From Natronosalvus vescus (GTDB lineage: Archaea; Halobacteriota; Halobacteria; Halobacteriales; Natrialbaceae), in NCBI RefSeq assembly GCF_023973145.1, contig NZ_CP099546.1:3348001-3412000 (forward strand): a stretch of 64,000 nucleotides of DNA, in the 5' to 3' direction. The notes under the pieces were generated by a model. The model was not told the DNA's origin, did not search any database, and saw nothing but the letters and a program-made list of their open reading frames with translations. The translations under genes were made by a program, and so were the position numbers. How positions within the stretch are numbered: the first letter of the stretch is position 1; the number at the start of each line of letters is the position of its first letter. This document shows positions 1-8,418 of this stretch, in pieces.

Positions 1-1
1 C

Positions 2-1285
2 TGGCAGGCCGAGTACGGTGTGGAAGCGATCGACACCTACTGTATTTCGATGACGAACGAGCCGTCTCACGTCCTCGAGGTACTGTTCCTCGCCGACCAG
101 GCGGGCATCGTTTCCCTGCCCGAACACTGCGGGATCGACATCGTTCCGCTGCTCGAGACCGAGTACGCCCTCTCTGGGGCGCGACGGATCATGGGCACGC
201 TGTTCGAGAACGAGGCCTACGCCCAGGTGCTCGAGGCTCGCGGCCACACCCAGGAGATCATGTTGGGGTACTCCGACTCGAACAAGGAGAACGGCTTCCT
301 GGCGGCGAACTGGTCGTTGTACAAGAACCAGCGGCGACTGGCCCAGATCTGCGACGACTTCGACGTCACGATGCGGTTGTTCCACGGCCGTGGCGGATCG
401 ATCTCTCGAGGTGGTGGCCCGATGGGAGCGGCCCTGCTCGCGCTGCCCAGCAGCACCGTCACAGGGCAGGTCAAGTTCACCGAACAGGGGGAGGCCATCG
501 CCGAGAAGTACGGCAATCCTCGTATCGCCGAGCGGAACATCGAGCAGATGCTCAACGCCCAGCTCAGGGCGCGCAAGCAGGCGATCGAACAGCCAGAGGA
601 GTACATCGAAGACGAGTGGATCGAGGCGATGGACGTCATGGCCGACGCGGCCCGCCAGGAGTACCGCGATCTCCTCGAGAGCGACGGGTTCGTCCAGTAC
701 TTCGAGCAGGCGACGCCGATCACGGTGATCGAGAATCTCGACCTCGGGTCGCGACCGGCGTCCCGGAGCGGCGAGCGAACGGTCGAGGATCTGCGAGCGA
801 TCCCGTGGGTGTTCTCCTGGACGCAATCCCGGTGTATCCTCCCCGGCTGGTACGCCGTTGCGACCGGCCTCGACGCCTATCTCGACGCAGGCGGCGAGAT
901 CGACATTCTTCAGGAAATGTACGAGACGTGGCCGTTCTTCCGGACGATCCTCGACAACGCAGCGCTGTCGCTCTCGAGAACCGAACTCGAGATCGCCGAG
1001 CAGTACGCTGACCTGGCGACCGACGACCTCCGCGAAACGTACTTCCCGCGGATCACCGCCGAGTACGAGCGGGCCGTCGAACTGGTGCAGACTATCGGCG
1101 AGCGCGAGGAACTCCACACCCGCGATTGGCTCGGGGAGAACCTCGAGCGACGAAATCCCTACGTCGACCCGCTCAACTTGCTCCAGACGCATCTCCTCGG
1201 TCGAACCCACCTGACCGATGTCGAGGAGCGTACGCTGCGCCTGACGGTGAAAGGAATCGCTGCAGGGATGAAAAATACTGGATGA
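2..1285 (+). CDS. ppc: Phosphoenolpyruvate carboxylase, C-terminal part (left end cut by window)
   Basis: PEP carboxylase makes oxaloacetate from PEP and bicarbonate, refilling the TCA cycle in the cytoplasm. The frame is already open at base 2, so the N-terminal half lies outside the window. Visible family marks, in order, are GYSDSNKENG, the glycine-rich catalytic loop FHGRGGSISRGGGP, and QGEAIAEKYGNP. The protein ends on the usual C-terminal tail, GIAAGMKNTG followed by TGA, so the carboxy end is intact. The long bacterial-type form is seen here rather than the short archaeal PepcA type. The next gene starts 62 bases on with its own promoter-like sequence, so the two are probably not one operon. 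Confidence 0.96.
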   Translation, partial: WQAEYGVEAIDTYCISMTNEPSHVLEVLFLADQAGIVSLPEHCGIDIVPLLETEYALSGARRIMGTLFENEAYAQVLEARGHTQEIMLGYSDSNKENGFLAANWSLYKNQRRLAQICDDFDVTMRLFHGRGGSISRGGGPMGAALLALPSSTVTGQVKFTEQGEAIAEKYGNPRIAERNIEQMLNAQLRARKQAIEQPEEYIEDEWIEAMDVMADAARQEYRDLLESDGFVQYFEQATPITVIENLDLGSRPASRSGERTVEDLRAIPWVFSWTQSRCILPGWYAVATGLDAYLDAGGEIDILQEMYETWPFFRTILDNAALSLSRTELEIAEQYADLATDDLRETYFPRITAEYERAVELVQTIGEREELHTRDWLGENLERRNPYVDPLNLLQTHLLGRTHLTDVEERTLRLTVKGIAAGMKNTG

Positions 1286-1347
1286 TTGTGTCCTGACAGG
1301 TGTCGGAATTCCGGTACTGTTATTTCGGTACCGTTTAAGCTACCGTC

Positions 1348-2376
1348 ATGAACCGGTCAGCGGTTGGACTGGTCGTGATCGTCGTCCTCTGTGTGACGTC
1401 ACTCGTTATCGCGGCGGGCACGCTCGAGACCGCCGTCCACGCTGACCAATCGCCGACAGGAGCCGATTCGCCACCCATGGACGGTCCCGACGATGACGTT
1501 CCCGAAGAAGAAGACGACCCGGATGCGGACGGCACGTTCGACACGTCGAACCTCTGTGTTCCGATTCTCACGTCGCCGTGGGTTCTCGGCTTGCTCGGGC
1601 TGGTAATCGTGGCCATTAGTGCGTGGTTGATCCGGTCGTACCGCGTCGTACTGGGCCTCATCCTCGTGATATCCTTCAGCGTGCCGTTGGCTGGTGCATA
1701 CATGATTCCGGCGACCTGTGAACCGCCCTCGCCGGCGACGATCGACGACGGCGGAACGGGCGAGAACGCTACGGCAAACGAGACGGACGCGGAATTCATC
1801 GAGGGTGCACCGCTCGAGCCGACGAATCGACCGACGGTGTCGGTCGCGGCGCTCGGTGTCGTACTCGTCCTGTCGATGGCGGGTGTGCTCGGCTACTATT
1901 TCAGATCCCGGCGGTTGCAACAGATCGCGCCGCCCACGGAAGCAGCGTCGACACCAGCCGTCGATCCGGAGGCAGTGAGTCGCCTGGTCGGGGAGGCGGC
2001 GGATCGAATCGACGCTGCATCCGACCTCGAGAACGAGGTGTATCGCGCCTGGCGGGAAATGACCGACCACCTCGACGTCGACAGACCGGAGTCGAGCACA
2101 CCCGGGGAGTTTGCGACGGCAGCAGTCGCGGCCGGCTTCGATGCCGACGACATCGACGAACTCACGTCGATATTCGAGACGGTTCGGTACGGAGACCACT
2201 CCGTTACACCGACACAGGAGCAGCGAGCGATCGAGTGTCTCCGTCGGCTCGAGGAGGCCCATTCCTCGTCGACGAGCGAACGGGATGCGACTGGCGACGA
2301 GGGGGATGAGCAGGGGACGACTGGCGACGAGGGGGACGAGCAGCGGACGACCGGTGATGAGGTGGAAGATCGATGA
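1348..2376 (+). CDS. DUF4129 domain membrane protein
   Basis: 342 residues. An N-terminal hydrophobic segment (about 5-25) is followed by an acidic Pro/Asp-rich stretch, two close membrane segments near 70-115, a short external loop, and a fourth near 165-185. The cytosolic part (about 210-305) has the DUF4129 pattern LENEVYRAWREMTDHL and later a GDHSVTPTQEQR-like tail. The extreme C-terminus carries a tandem TTGDEGDEQ repeat that looks slippage-prone. It is the first gene of a four-gene operon in which each gene overlaps the next by four bases. In haloarchaea such operons (DUF4129, DUF7269, DUF58, DUF7519) occur with a MoxR ATPase. The molecular role is unknown; a part in cell-envelope or protein-complex maturation is inferred from MoxR/DUF58 partners elsewhere. 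Confidence 0.85.
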   Translation: MNRSAVGLVVIVVLCVTSLVIAAGTLETAVHADQSPTGADSPPMDGPDDDVPEEEDDPDADGTFDTSNLCVPILTSPWVLGLLGLVIVAISAWLIRSYRVVLGLILVISFSVPLAGAYMIPATCEPPSPATIDDGGTGENATANETDAEFIEGAPLEPTNRPTVSVAALGVVLVLSMAGVLGYYFRSRRLQQIAPPTEAASTPAVDPEAVSRLVGEAADRIDAASDLENEVYRAWREMTDHLDVDRPESSTPGEFATAAVAAGFDADDIDELTSIFETVRYGDHSVTPTQEQRAIECLRRLEEAHSSSTSERDATGDEGDEQGTTGDEGDEQRTTGDEVEDR

Positions 2377-2960
2377 ACCGACTCGTGGTCGCTGCCCTGA
2401 TCGCTGCCATCGCGGCGATCGGCCTCGGACTCGCCTCGGTCGCTGGGGTCGGGGTAGTCTTCGTGACCCAGTACGAAGGGCTTGCACTCGCTCTGTTTGC
2501 ACTCTCGACGTGTCTCGCCGGCGCCCTCAGATGGAAGGCACGACTCGAGACGCCGCCGACACACCACAGGCCACCGATCGTCGAGCGTTCCCAGCCGCTT
2601 CCAGCCCCCGGTGACGAACTGGACGGCGACCTCGAGTTGACGATCGGGATCGGGCATCGCGATCGGGATCGACACCGACGAGCGGTGTCCGATCGTCTCG
2701 AGTGGCTCGTCATCGCGACCCTTTGTCGAACGTACGGGTGGTCGAAAACCGACGGTCGGCGTGCTCTGGAACGAGGGACGTGGACGGACGATCCCGTCGC
2801 CAGCGCGTTCTTCACCGGTGAGAGAGGGTGGCGCTACCGGCTGGCGATGGCAGTCGAACACCGCAGGTTCGTGCTGATCGAACCCGACCTCCGCCTCGAG
2901 GCCAGTCACGTCATCGAGGCGCTCGCAACGATCGACGACGTGGAGGCCGAGACACCGTGA
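2373..2960 (+). CDS. Membrane protein of the DUF58/DUF4129 operon (DUF7269-like)
   Basis: 195 residues. Two adjacent membrane segments lie at about 4-25 and 30-50, followed by a soluble C-terminal domain with many Arg and Asp residues (GHRDRDRHRRAVSDRLEWLV, then a region rich in W and G). The start codon overlaps the stop of the DUF4129 gene (ATGA), and its own stop overlaps the next start (GTGA), so translation is coupled. I recognise it as the small two-helix protein that sits between DUF4129 and DUF58 genes in haloarchaea, called DUF7269 as far as I recall. No catalytic motif is visible and no function is assigned. Confidence 0.75.
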   Translation: MNRLVVAALIAAIAAIGLGLASVAGVGVVFVTQYEGLALALFALSTCLAGALRWKARLETPPTHHRPPIVERSQPLPAPGDELDGDLELTIGIGHRDRDRHRRAVSDRLEWLVIATLCRTYGWSKTDGRRALERGTWTDDPVASAFFTGERGWRYRLAMAVEHRRFVLIEPDLRLEASHVIEALATIDDVEAETP

Positions 2961-4438
2961 CGGCTGACCCCCAGTCGTCCGCCTCGAGGACGGATCGGTC
3001 TGTATCCGGGCGTGGTGGCGAACCGGTAGACGACTCGGTCGGCGAGGAGCCATCGACGTCTGAAGAGCGACCGTCGACGCCAAACGTACCTGCGTCGGAA
3101 CCACCGTCAGCGGATCGGTCATCGAACGGAGGAATCGACGTCCACCCGACCGGCCACTGGAAGGGAGTGACTGCAATCGGGCTGCTGTTGAGCGGGATCG
3201 CGATCGCCTCGGCGATCCCGACGATCGCAATCGCCCCGCTGCCTGGACTCCTTCTGGGTGCCGCCGTCGGCCTCGGATACGTCGTTTACGGCACCGTTTC
3301 GAGCCGACCACAGCCGACCCTCGAGGTCACTCGATCACTCTCGACGAACCGAGCGTCCGTCGGAACGGACGTCGTCGTCACCACGACGATAACCAATACG
3401 GGCGAACGGATGCTTCCGGACGTCCGCATCGTCGACGGCGTGCCTGCCGAACTGACCGTCGTCGACGGCTCGCCGAGAGGGGGTGGCCCACTCAGGCCCG
3501 GTGAGCACATCACGCTCGAGTACACCGTCACGACCAGACGGGGAACGCACGAGTTCGGGCGGGCCGAAGCGATCCTCCGTGATCTCACTGGAACGACGGA
3601 GGTGGTGGCGTCCCTCTCGAGCGACGACGAATCGACGTTGACCGGGACGCCCTCCTTTGTCCCGCTTCCGGGAGCCCCGTTACGATCGCACCTGCGTCGG
3701 GAAACGGGACGCCTCGAGTCGGACTCCGGAGGCTCCGGAATCGAGTTTTACGCGACCAGACAGTACCGGCCTGGCGATCCGATGCGGCGAATCGACTGGA
3801 ATCGGTACGCCCGAACGGGGGCGCTGACGACGCTCGACTTCCGCGAGGAACGATCCGTGACGGTCGTGATCGTCCTCGACCTTCGCGCACCGGCGTACGT
3901 GCGCGCCGAGAAGTCGGGGTTACACGCCGTCGATCACGGGATCGACGCCACCGGTCGACTCTTTGCGACCCTGCTCGACGACGGTGAGCGCGTCGGAATT
4001 GGGGCGGCGACGCCTCGAGCGGAACTCTGGCTCAAACCGGGGATCGGGAACGATCACCGCTCGCGAGCCGAGTCACTGCTCGCGTCACATCCAGCGCTGT
4101 CACCCAGACCACCGGAAACCGCGTTCAGAGTGCAGTACGGGACGAAACAGCTTCGGAAGCGACTGCCTAGCGATGCGCAGGTACTGCTCGTTTCGCCGCT
4201 CACCGACGACACGATCGTCACCCTCGCTCGTCGGCTCGAGGTATACGGTAACCCGGTTTCGGTACTGAGTCCGGACGTGACGGCGGCGGACACGCCCGGG
4301 CAGATCGTCGGCCAGGCCGAACGAACGGTTCGAATAACCCACCTCCGTCAGTACGGTGTTCCGGTTATCGACTGGGACACCGACCGGTCGCTGGCGGGGG
4401 CGATCACGACCGCCGCTCGAGGGGGTGATTCCCGATGA
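2957..4438 (+). CDS. DUF58 domain protein
   Basis: 493 residues from the GTG at 2957, which overlaps the previous stop. An upstream in-frame ATG at 2828 would lie deep inside the preceding gene, so GTG is preferred. After a disordered Ser/Pro/Asp-rich N-terminus (about 1-70) come two membrane segments (about 75-120), a CARDB/DUF11-like beta domain (VTTTITNTGERMLPDV), and then the DUF58 signature: EFYATRQYRPGDPMRRIDW near 270, followed by LDFREERS. The C-terminal half resembles a von Willebrand A fold (VVIVLDLRAP). DUF58 proteins normally work with a MoxR AAA+ ATPase, and one lies convergent just downstream. The exact client is unknown. Confidence 0.9.
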   Translation: MTADPQSSASRTDRSVSGRGGEPVDDSVGEEPSTSEERPSTPNVPASEPPSADRSSNGGIDVHPTGHWKGVTAIGLLLSGIAIASAIPTIAIAPLPGLLLGAAVGLGYVVYGTVSSRPQPTLEVTRSLSTNRASVGTDVVVTTTITNTGERMLPDVRIVDGVPAELTVVDGSPRGGGPLRPGEHITLEYTVTTRRGTHEFGRAEAILRDLTGTTEVVASLSSDDESTLTGTPSFVPLPGAPLRSHLRRETGRLESDSGGSGIEFYATRQYRPGDPMRRIDWNRYARTGALTTLDFREERSVTVVIVLDLRAPAYVRAEKSGLHAVDHGIDATGRLFATLLDDGERVGIGAATPRAELWLKPGIGNDHRSRAESLLASHPALSPRPPETAFRVQYGTKQLRKRLPSDAQVLLVSPLTDDTIVTLARRLEVYGNPVSVLSPDVTAADTPGQIVGQAERTVRITHLRQYGVPVIDWDTDRSLAGAITTAARGGDSR

Positions 4439-4959
4439 GCGTCTCGCCATCGAATTCGCTCGAATTCGACGCCCGTCCCTCGATCACGGGTGCGGCTGTG
4501 GCACTCCTCTTCGGTGCACTAGTGACGCTACTGGCCACGATGGGCTCGATGATCGCAACACCATTCGCATTCGCCGGTCTCCTCTCGATTGGTTACGGCG
4601 TGACGGTCGGTTCAACGCGCGCCGTCGATACGGGAACGGCGGGGTTCGTGCCGGCAATCGCCATCGGAACCGCCGGTTCGCTGTCGGATCCTCTGACGGT
4701 CAGTGCCGTCGTCTGTCTGTACACCGCATGGGACGTCGCTCACAACGCGATCGGGGTCGGGGAACAACTCGGTCGCTGGACGGAGACGACTCGCCTCGAG
4801 CTGATTCACGCAGGTGGGACGCTGGTGGTCGGCGCCCTCACTGCCGGAATCGTACTCCTGTTCTATCAGGTGACGGTCGAGGGGCTTCCGTTCGCGGCCC
4901 TCGTGTTCGTGGCTCTCGGAGGGGTGCTGTTGCTCTGGATACTGGATCACTGGGTATGA
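4435..4959 (+). CDS. Multi-pass membrane protein closing the DUF58 operon (DUF7519-like)
   Basis: 174 residues with an ATGA overlap with the DUF58 gene. About five hydrophobic segments fill most of the length (for example AAVALLFGALVTLLATMG and VVGALTAGIVLLFYQ), with Gly- and Ala-rich helices and few charged residues. It is always the small last membrane protein in this haloarchaeal operon type, named DUF7519 as far as I recall. No active-site motif is visible. It faces the moxR gene tail to tail across 63 bases that hold nothing I can identify. Confidence 0.75.
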   Translation: MSVSPSNSLEFDARPSITGAAVALLFGALVTLLATMGSMIATPFAFAGLLSIGYGVTVGSTRAVDTGTAGFVPAIAIGTAGSLSDPLTVSAVVCLYTAWDVAHNAIGVGEQLGRWTETTRLELIHAGGTLVVGALTAGIVLLFYQVTVEGLPFAALVFVALGGVLLLWILDHWV

Positions 4960-5022
4960 CGCAGAAGGCGGGTGGGTTCGTGCCAATTCGACCTGTCACC
5001 GATGTCGCGGACGGCGATCGGC

Positions 5023-6000
5023 TCAGTCCACCGTTGGCACCGGAACGGACTCGAGGACGGCGTCGACGATCTGTGACTTCTGTACCTCGTTGACCGTCGC
5101 ATCGGGCGTCAGTACGAGTCGGTGGGCCATCACCGGCTGCGCGACGCGTTTGATGTCGTCAGGTGTGACGTAGCTCCGGCCCGTGATCGTCGCGTAGGCC
5201 CGGGCCGCTTCGAACAGTCGCTGGGTGCCGCGGGGTGAGACCCCGACCTCGACGCGGCCGTCGGAACGGGTCGCACGTGCCAGCGCGACGACGTAGTCGA
5301 TGAGGTCGTCGTCGACGGTCACCGTCTCGGGCACTTGCCTGAGGGCGGTCACGTGTTCGGGTTCGAACACCGTCTCGACGCTAGGGCTCATCTCGTCGCG
5401 ACTCGCCCGGCGCTGCAAGAGTTCGACCTCGCCGGCTTCGTCGGGGTAGCCCATCGACGTCTTCACGAGGAAGCGGTCGACCTGTGCTTCCGGCAGGGGG
5501 AAGGTGCCTTCCTGTTCGACGGGGTTCTGGGTTGCGATGACGAAAAACGGCTGTGGGAGCTGTCTAGTTTCGCCGTCGGTCGTCACCTGGCCTTCCTCCA
5601 TCGCCTCGAGCAGCGCGGCCTGGGTTTTCGGCGGCGCGCGGTTGATCTCGTCGGCGAGGACGATGTTGGCGAAGATGGGGCCCTCGTTGAACTCGAACTC
5701 GCGATCCTGTTCGTTGAAGACGTGGGTGCCCGTGACGTCGGTCGGCAGCAGGTCGGGGGTAAACTGGATCCGAGAGAACGAGAGGCCCAAAACGTCCGCA
5801 ACGCTGCGCGCGGTGAGGGTCTTGCCCGTCCCTGGAACGTCCTCGAGGAGAACGTGCCCGCGGCCGACGACACCGAGTAAGACAGTTTCGAGAAAGTCCC
5901 GTTCGCAGATGACAGCGCTGCTGATTTCGTCGAGGACGGCTGCACACTCCTCGCTCGCTTGAGTAACGTCCATGGCCGGTGACTCGAGTGCGTCACCCAT
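5023..6000 (-). CDS. MoxR family AAA+ ATPase
   Basis: 325 residues from the ATG at 6000 (MGDALESPAM); a longer start at 6054 is possible but less likely. MoxR ATPases act as chaperones that assemble or activate protein complexes, usually with DUF58 or VWA partners. Motifs present are Walker A VPGTGKT, Walker B ADEINRAPPKTQ, sensor-1 region FVIATQNPVEQEGTFPLPEA, and the C-terminal lid with SPRGTQRLFEAARAYA. The gene is convergent with the DUF4129-DUF58 operon rather than leading it as in many genomes, so both would need coordinated but separate promoters. Confidence 0.95.
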   Translation of the reverse strand: MGDALESPAMDVTQASEECAAVLDEISSAVICERDFLETVLLGVVGRGHVLLEDVPGTGKTLTARSVADVLGLSFSRIQFTPDLLPTDVTGTHVFNEQDREFEFNEGPIFANIVLADEINRAPPKTQAALLEAMEEGQVTTDGETRQLPQPFFVIATQNPVEQEGTFPLPEAQVDRFLVKTSMGYPDEAGEVELLQRRASRDEMSPSVETVFEPEHVTALRQVPETVTVDDDLIDYVVALARATRSDGRVEVGVSPRGTQRLFEAARAYATITGRSYVTPDDIKRVAQPVMAHRLVLTPDATVNEVQKSQIVDAVLESVPVPTVD

Positions 6001-6100
6001 ATCTCTTGTGTTCGTGTCACGTTCGTGTAGTGTCGATAGCGAACGGGTGGTCAACGGGAAGGACGTGGCGGCCTCTCAGAGGGGGAGGAAATCGAAACGG

Positions 6101-6108
6101 CTAAAATC
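6101..6108 (+). promoter_or_regulatory. TATA-like box for tRNA-Ser
   Basis: CTAAAATC is centred about 27 bases upstream of the tRNA 5' end, the spacing expected for an archaeal TATA box. Inferred from position and A/T content. Confidence 0.55.
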
Positions 6109-6131
6109 AACACCCGGGTATGTACGAGTGA

Positions 6132-6216
6132 GCCGAGATAGCCTAGCCCGGCCAAGGCGGCAGATTCGAAATCTGCTGTCCCCACGGACACGGGAGTTCA
6201 AATCTCCCTCTCGGCG
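6132..6216 (+). tRNA. tRNA-Ser (anticodon CGA)
   Basis: All arms fold. The 7-bp acceptor stem is GCCGAGA/TCTCGGC with discriminator G at 6216. The D arm contains GCCTAGCCCGGCCAAGGC. The anticodon stem GCAGA/TCTGC encloses loop TTCGAAA, giving anticodon CGA at 6167-6169, which reads UCG. The long variable arm TGTCC...GGACA is typical of serine tRNAs, and the T arm is GGGAG-TTCAAAT-CTCCC. CCA is not encoded, as usual in haloarchaea. A TTTT run follows directly and may act as the terminator. The 3' half is duplicated twice just downstream. Confidence 0.96.
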
Positions 6217-6220
6217 TTTT

Positions 6221-6261
6221 CACGACCCAACACCGTGAGCAACGCGAACGGCTGGGTCGTG
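6221..6261 (+). repeat. Inverted repeat just after the tRNA
   Basis: Arms CACGACCCA (6221-6229) and TGGGTCGTG (6253-6261) are perfect 9-bp complements with a 23-base loop. It could be a hairpin or a leftover of an inserted element; nothing here decides between these. Confidence 0.6.
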
Positions 6262-6326
6262 GAAACCCGAACGGGGAATTTGAAGTAGACCAGTCGCGCG
6301 CAGCGAAGCGAGCACGTCTGGCCGTC

Positions 6327-6346
6327 GTTCAAATCTCCCTCTCGGC
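6327..6346 (+). repeat. Second copy of the tRNA-Ser 3' end (att-like)
   Basis: GTTCAAATCTCCCTCTCGGC matches positions 6196-6215 of the tRNA (T loop through acceptor stem) exactly over 20 bases, 131 bases downstream, and is followed by a T run. Integrases of archaeal elements target tRNA 3' ends and leave such copies, so this is most simply an attachment-site scar. No integrase gene is visible nearby. Confidence 0.75.
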
Positions 6347-6406
6347 TTTTTTCCGCGAACAACCACGCCGAGCACCGCGTCGCGTGTGCTCGGTACCCGT
6401 GAGCGG

Positions 6407-6422
6407 AAATCTCCCTCTCGGC
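6407..6422 (+). repeat. Third, shorter copy of the tRNA-Ser 3' end
   Basis: AAATCTCCCTCTCGGC, 16 bases, is identical to the terminal part of the tRNA and lies 76 bases after the second copy. Same interpretation: an older or repeated integration scar. Confidence 0.7.
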
Positions 6423-6629
6423 ACCCACGGAAAACACGTCTCGAGCCCATCTGGTCTTCGTCACATCACTCGAGGGGCCTGAATTCCCCTCTCGAGGTGG
6501 TTGATTCCGTCTACCCGGGGGGTGTCTGGCACCAACCAGTTCTGGGTACCCGAAGTCCACTTCCACTTCCACTTCGCCCTCGATTCGCGGTTGGCTCGAG
6601 GCACAGTCGGCTCGAGCCCTCGAGCCGCC

Positions 6630-6821
6630 TTACCCGGTCTGGACGAACTCAGTGAACAGCCAGTAGACGACGCCGATCAGTACCGCGACCAGCACCAGCG
6701 AAACGAGGAGGCTGACGATCCAGGAGACGATCGAGAGCAGGATCGACACCACTTCGACGATCACCAGCAGGGCGATGAGTGCGAGCAGTACCAGTCCGCC
6801 TGTCCGTAACCAGTCAGTCAT
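6630..6821 (-). CDS. Small membrane protein (63 aa)
   Basis: Starting at the ATG at 6821, the protein reads MTDWLRTGGLVLLALIALL and consists almost entirely of two hydrophobic helices, ending in WLFTEFVQTG. A longer frame up to 7031 would add an Arg-rich stretch with no homology I know and would run into the IS-like hairpin, so the short start is chosen. Haloarchaeal genomes often carry this kind of tiny two-helix protein; its function is unknown. Confidence 0.7.
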   Translation of the reverse strand: MTDWLRTGGLVLLALIALLVIVEVVSILLSIVSWIVSLLVSLVLVAVLIGVVYWLFTEFVQTG

Positions 6822-6866
6822 ACCCGGCCGTAGGTCGTCGCGTATCAGCATAGTTTGAGGTGGAGC

Positions 6867-6909
6867 CTCCGACCTCATGGAGCGAGTGAAGCGAGTGAGT
6901 AGGTCGGAG
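6867..6909 (+). repeat. Hairpin, possible left end of the IS200/IS605 element
   Basis: CTCCGACCT (6867-6875) pairs with AGGTCGGAG (6901-6909). The 25-base loop holds the low-complexity GAGCGAGTGAAGCGAGTGAG motif seen around haloarchaeal insertion sites. It lies 87 bases before tnpB, a plausible place for the left-end hairpin, but the element boundary cannot be fixed without a second copy. Confidence 0.45.
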
Positions 6910-6996
6910 AGGAAACCGACGAAAGAGGACATAACCACACGACGGTAGCTACCCGACTCCCAAACGTATAAGAATCGTCGACTATATATCTGAAAT

Positions 6997-8247
6997 ATGG
7001 AGATCCGGCGTACCGCAGCTGTCAAACTCATCGTCCCCGACGATCGACGTGAGGATCTCCACGAATCCGCCCAGCAGTTCCTTCACTGCGCCAACCGTGC
7101 TGCCGAGTTCTGTTGGTCTGTCGTCTCTTACACAGAGTGCATCACGGCCAACACAACTACACGGGACGCGCTCTACGAGAAACTCCGCGAGGAAACCGAC
7201 CTCACCGCGAACCTCGTCCAAGAAGCCATTAGACGCGGCGTCCAAGCCGTCAAAGGATGGGTCGAACGGTGGAAACAGGGCAAGCGAGTAAGCCGACCGG
7301 AGTTCACCTCATGGAGTATGCTCTACGACAAGCGGAGCGCAACGTTCTATCGGAATCATGTGTCCCTCTCGACCGTCAACGGCCGCGTCGAGTGCGACTT
7401 TGAACTTCCGGCAGACAGTCCCACCCCCTACGAGCGGTTTGTTCTCGTCGAGGAGTACGAGTTTCGGGCGAGTACACTGCAATACGATAAGGCGACTGAC
7501 GAGTTCTACTTCCACATCACGACCCGGAAGCACGATTCGGACGATGACGAGTCCGAGGTTTCGGACGATACCGAGCACCAAACAGTCCTCGGTATCGACC
7601 TCGGAGTGAACAGCCTCGCAGTCGCTTCGACCGGCACGTTCTGGCAGGGAGATTAGTACGATCACTGGTGCCGTGAGTTCGAGAAGCGACGGGGTGAGAT
7701 TCAACACCGCGGCACCCAAGCTGCGCACAATGCGCTTCTGCGCCTCGGCAAACGCGAAGAAGCGTGGCGCAAACAGTACATCCACGCCGTCGCCAACGAA
7801 ATCGTCACGGAAGCCGTCGAACACGAGTGCAACGTAATCGCGTTCGAGGACTTGACGGACATCCGCGAGCGGCTTCCACAGGCGAAGTGGCACCACCTAT
7901 GGGCGTTCCGTCGCCTGTTCGAGTACGTCGAGTACAAGGCCCCCGAACGCGGTGTCACGGCAAAGCAAGTTGGGCCGAACCACACGTCACAACGCTGTTC
8001 TCGGACAGACTGTGGGTTCACGCACGAAGCGAACCGTGACGGCGAACACTTCCGTTGCCAGAAGTGCGGCTATGAGGTCAACGCGGACTACAACGCGGCG
8101 AAAAATATCGGGGTACGATACGCCCGGAAGCGGAAACACAGACTCCGTTCCTCGCCCAAGTCGGGGAGCGGAGACGCACCAGTAGACGTGCGTGTGAATG
8201 GTGGGATGTTGAACGGCGAGAGTTACCAGCCTATTGCCGGTGACTGA
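6997..8247 (+). pseudogene. tnpB: IS200/IS605 (IS1341-type) TnpB, interrupted by one in-frame TAG
   Basis: TnpB is the RNA-guided RuvC nuclease of these transposons. The reading frame runs 416 codons, broken only by TAG at 7654-7656 in a place where I would expect an acidic residue (GD[D/E]YDHW in relatives as I remember them; GAG to TAG is a single change). RuvC-I GIDLGVNSLAV lies just before the stop. RuvC-II ([13 protein letters not shown]), the CSRTDC...CQKC zinc ribbon and RuvC-III ([10 protein letters not shown]) lie after it, all intact. No tnpA is nearby. If TAG acts as a stop, the first fragment (219 aa) lacks two of the three catalytic acids and the zinc ribbon. A downstream ATG at 7852 could make a C-terminal fragment. 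Confidence 0.9.
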
Positions 8248-8271
8248 GTGCCGGGAGTCCACATCAAAGCC

Positions 8272-8312
8272 CTACCCTCAAGAACCGAGGCGCGTATGCG
8301 CTGAGGGAGTAG
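8272..8312 (+). repeat. Right-end hairpin of the IS200/IS605 element
   Basis: CTACCCTCA (8272-8280) pairs with TGAGGG-A-GTAG (8302-8312), with an inner GCGC/GCGC stem around GTAT. It lies 25 bases after the tnpB stop, where the right-end structure and the 3' end of the guide RNA (omega/reRNA) are expected. The following AGGGTAGGGTAG would be the first guide bases or the target flank. Confidence 0.65.
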
Positions 8313-8418
8313 GGTAGGGTAGTTTACTGTTCGTGATAGTGTTTGCATCCTCGAGGAAGGTGAGCCTTCCCCGAGTCCAACTCGCCGTTTTCATGTGGGT
8401 CGACCCGAAAGTCACCGT

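Larger units (their letters stand above)
6217..6629. other. Gene-free stretch with tRNA-end copies
   Basis: About 410 bases without a convincing gene. It holds the inverted repeat at 6221-6261, the two att-like copies, a GCGCGCAGCGAAGCGAGC-like low-complexity patch near 6296-6313, and Xho-type CTCGAG clusters near 6470-6620. The small open frames across it have no recognisable protein content. Confidence 0.6.
6867..8312 (+). mobile_element. IS200/IS605-family element, tnpB only (approximate limits)
   Basis: Limits are set by the outer hairpins on either side of tnpB. Only the accessory nuclease is encoded, so movement would need a TnpA from elsewhere, and the tnpB reading frame itself has a nonsense codon. 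Target-site evidence cannot be read, because this family makes no target duplication. Confidence 0.6.

Noticed and set aside
6867-8320. CRISPR array
   Set aside because: No regularly spaced repeats of 25-40 bases anywhere in the window; the hairpins belong to insertion-type elements.
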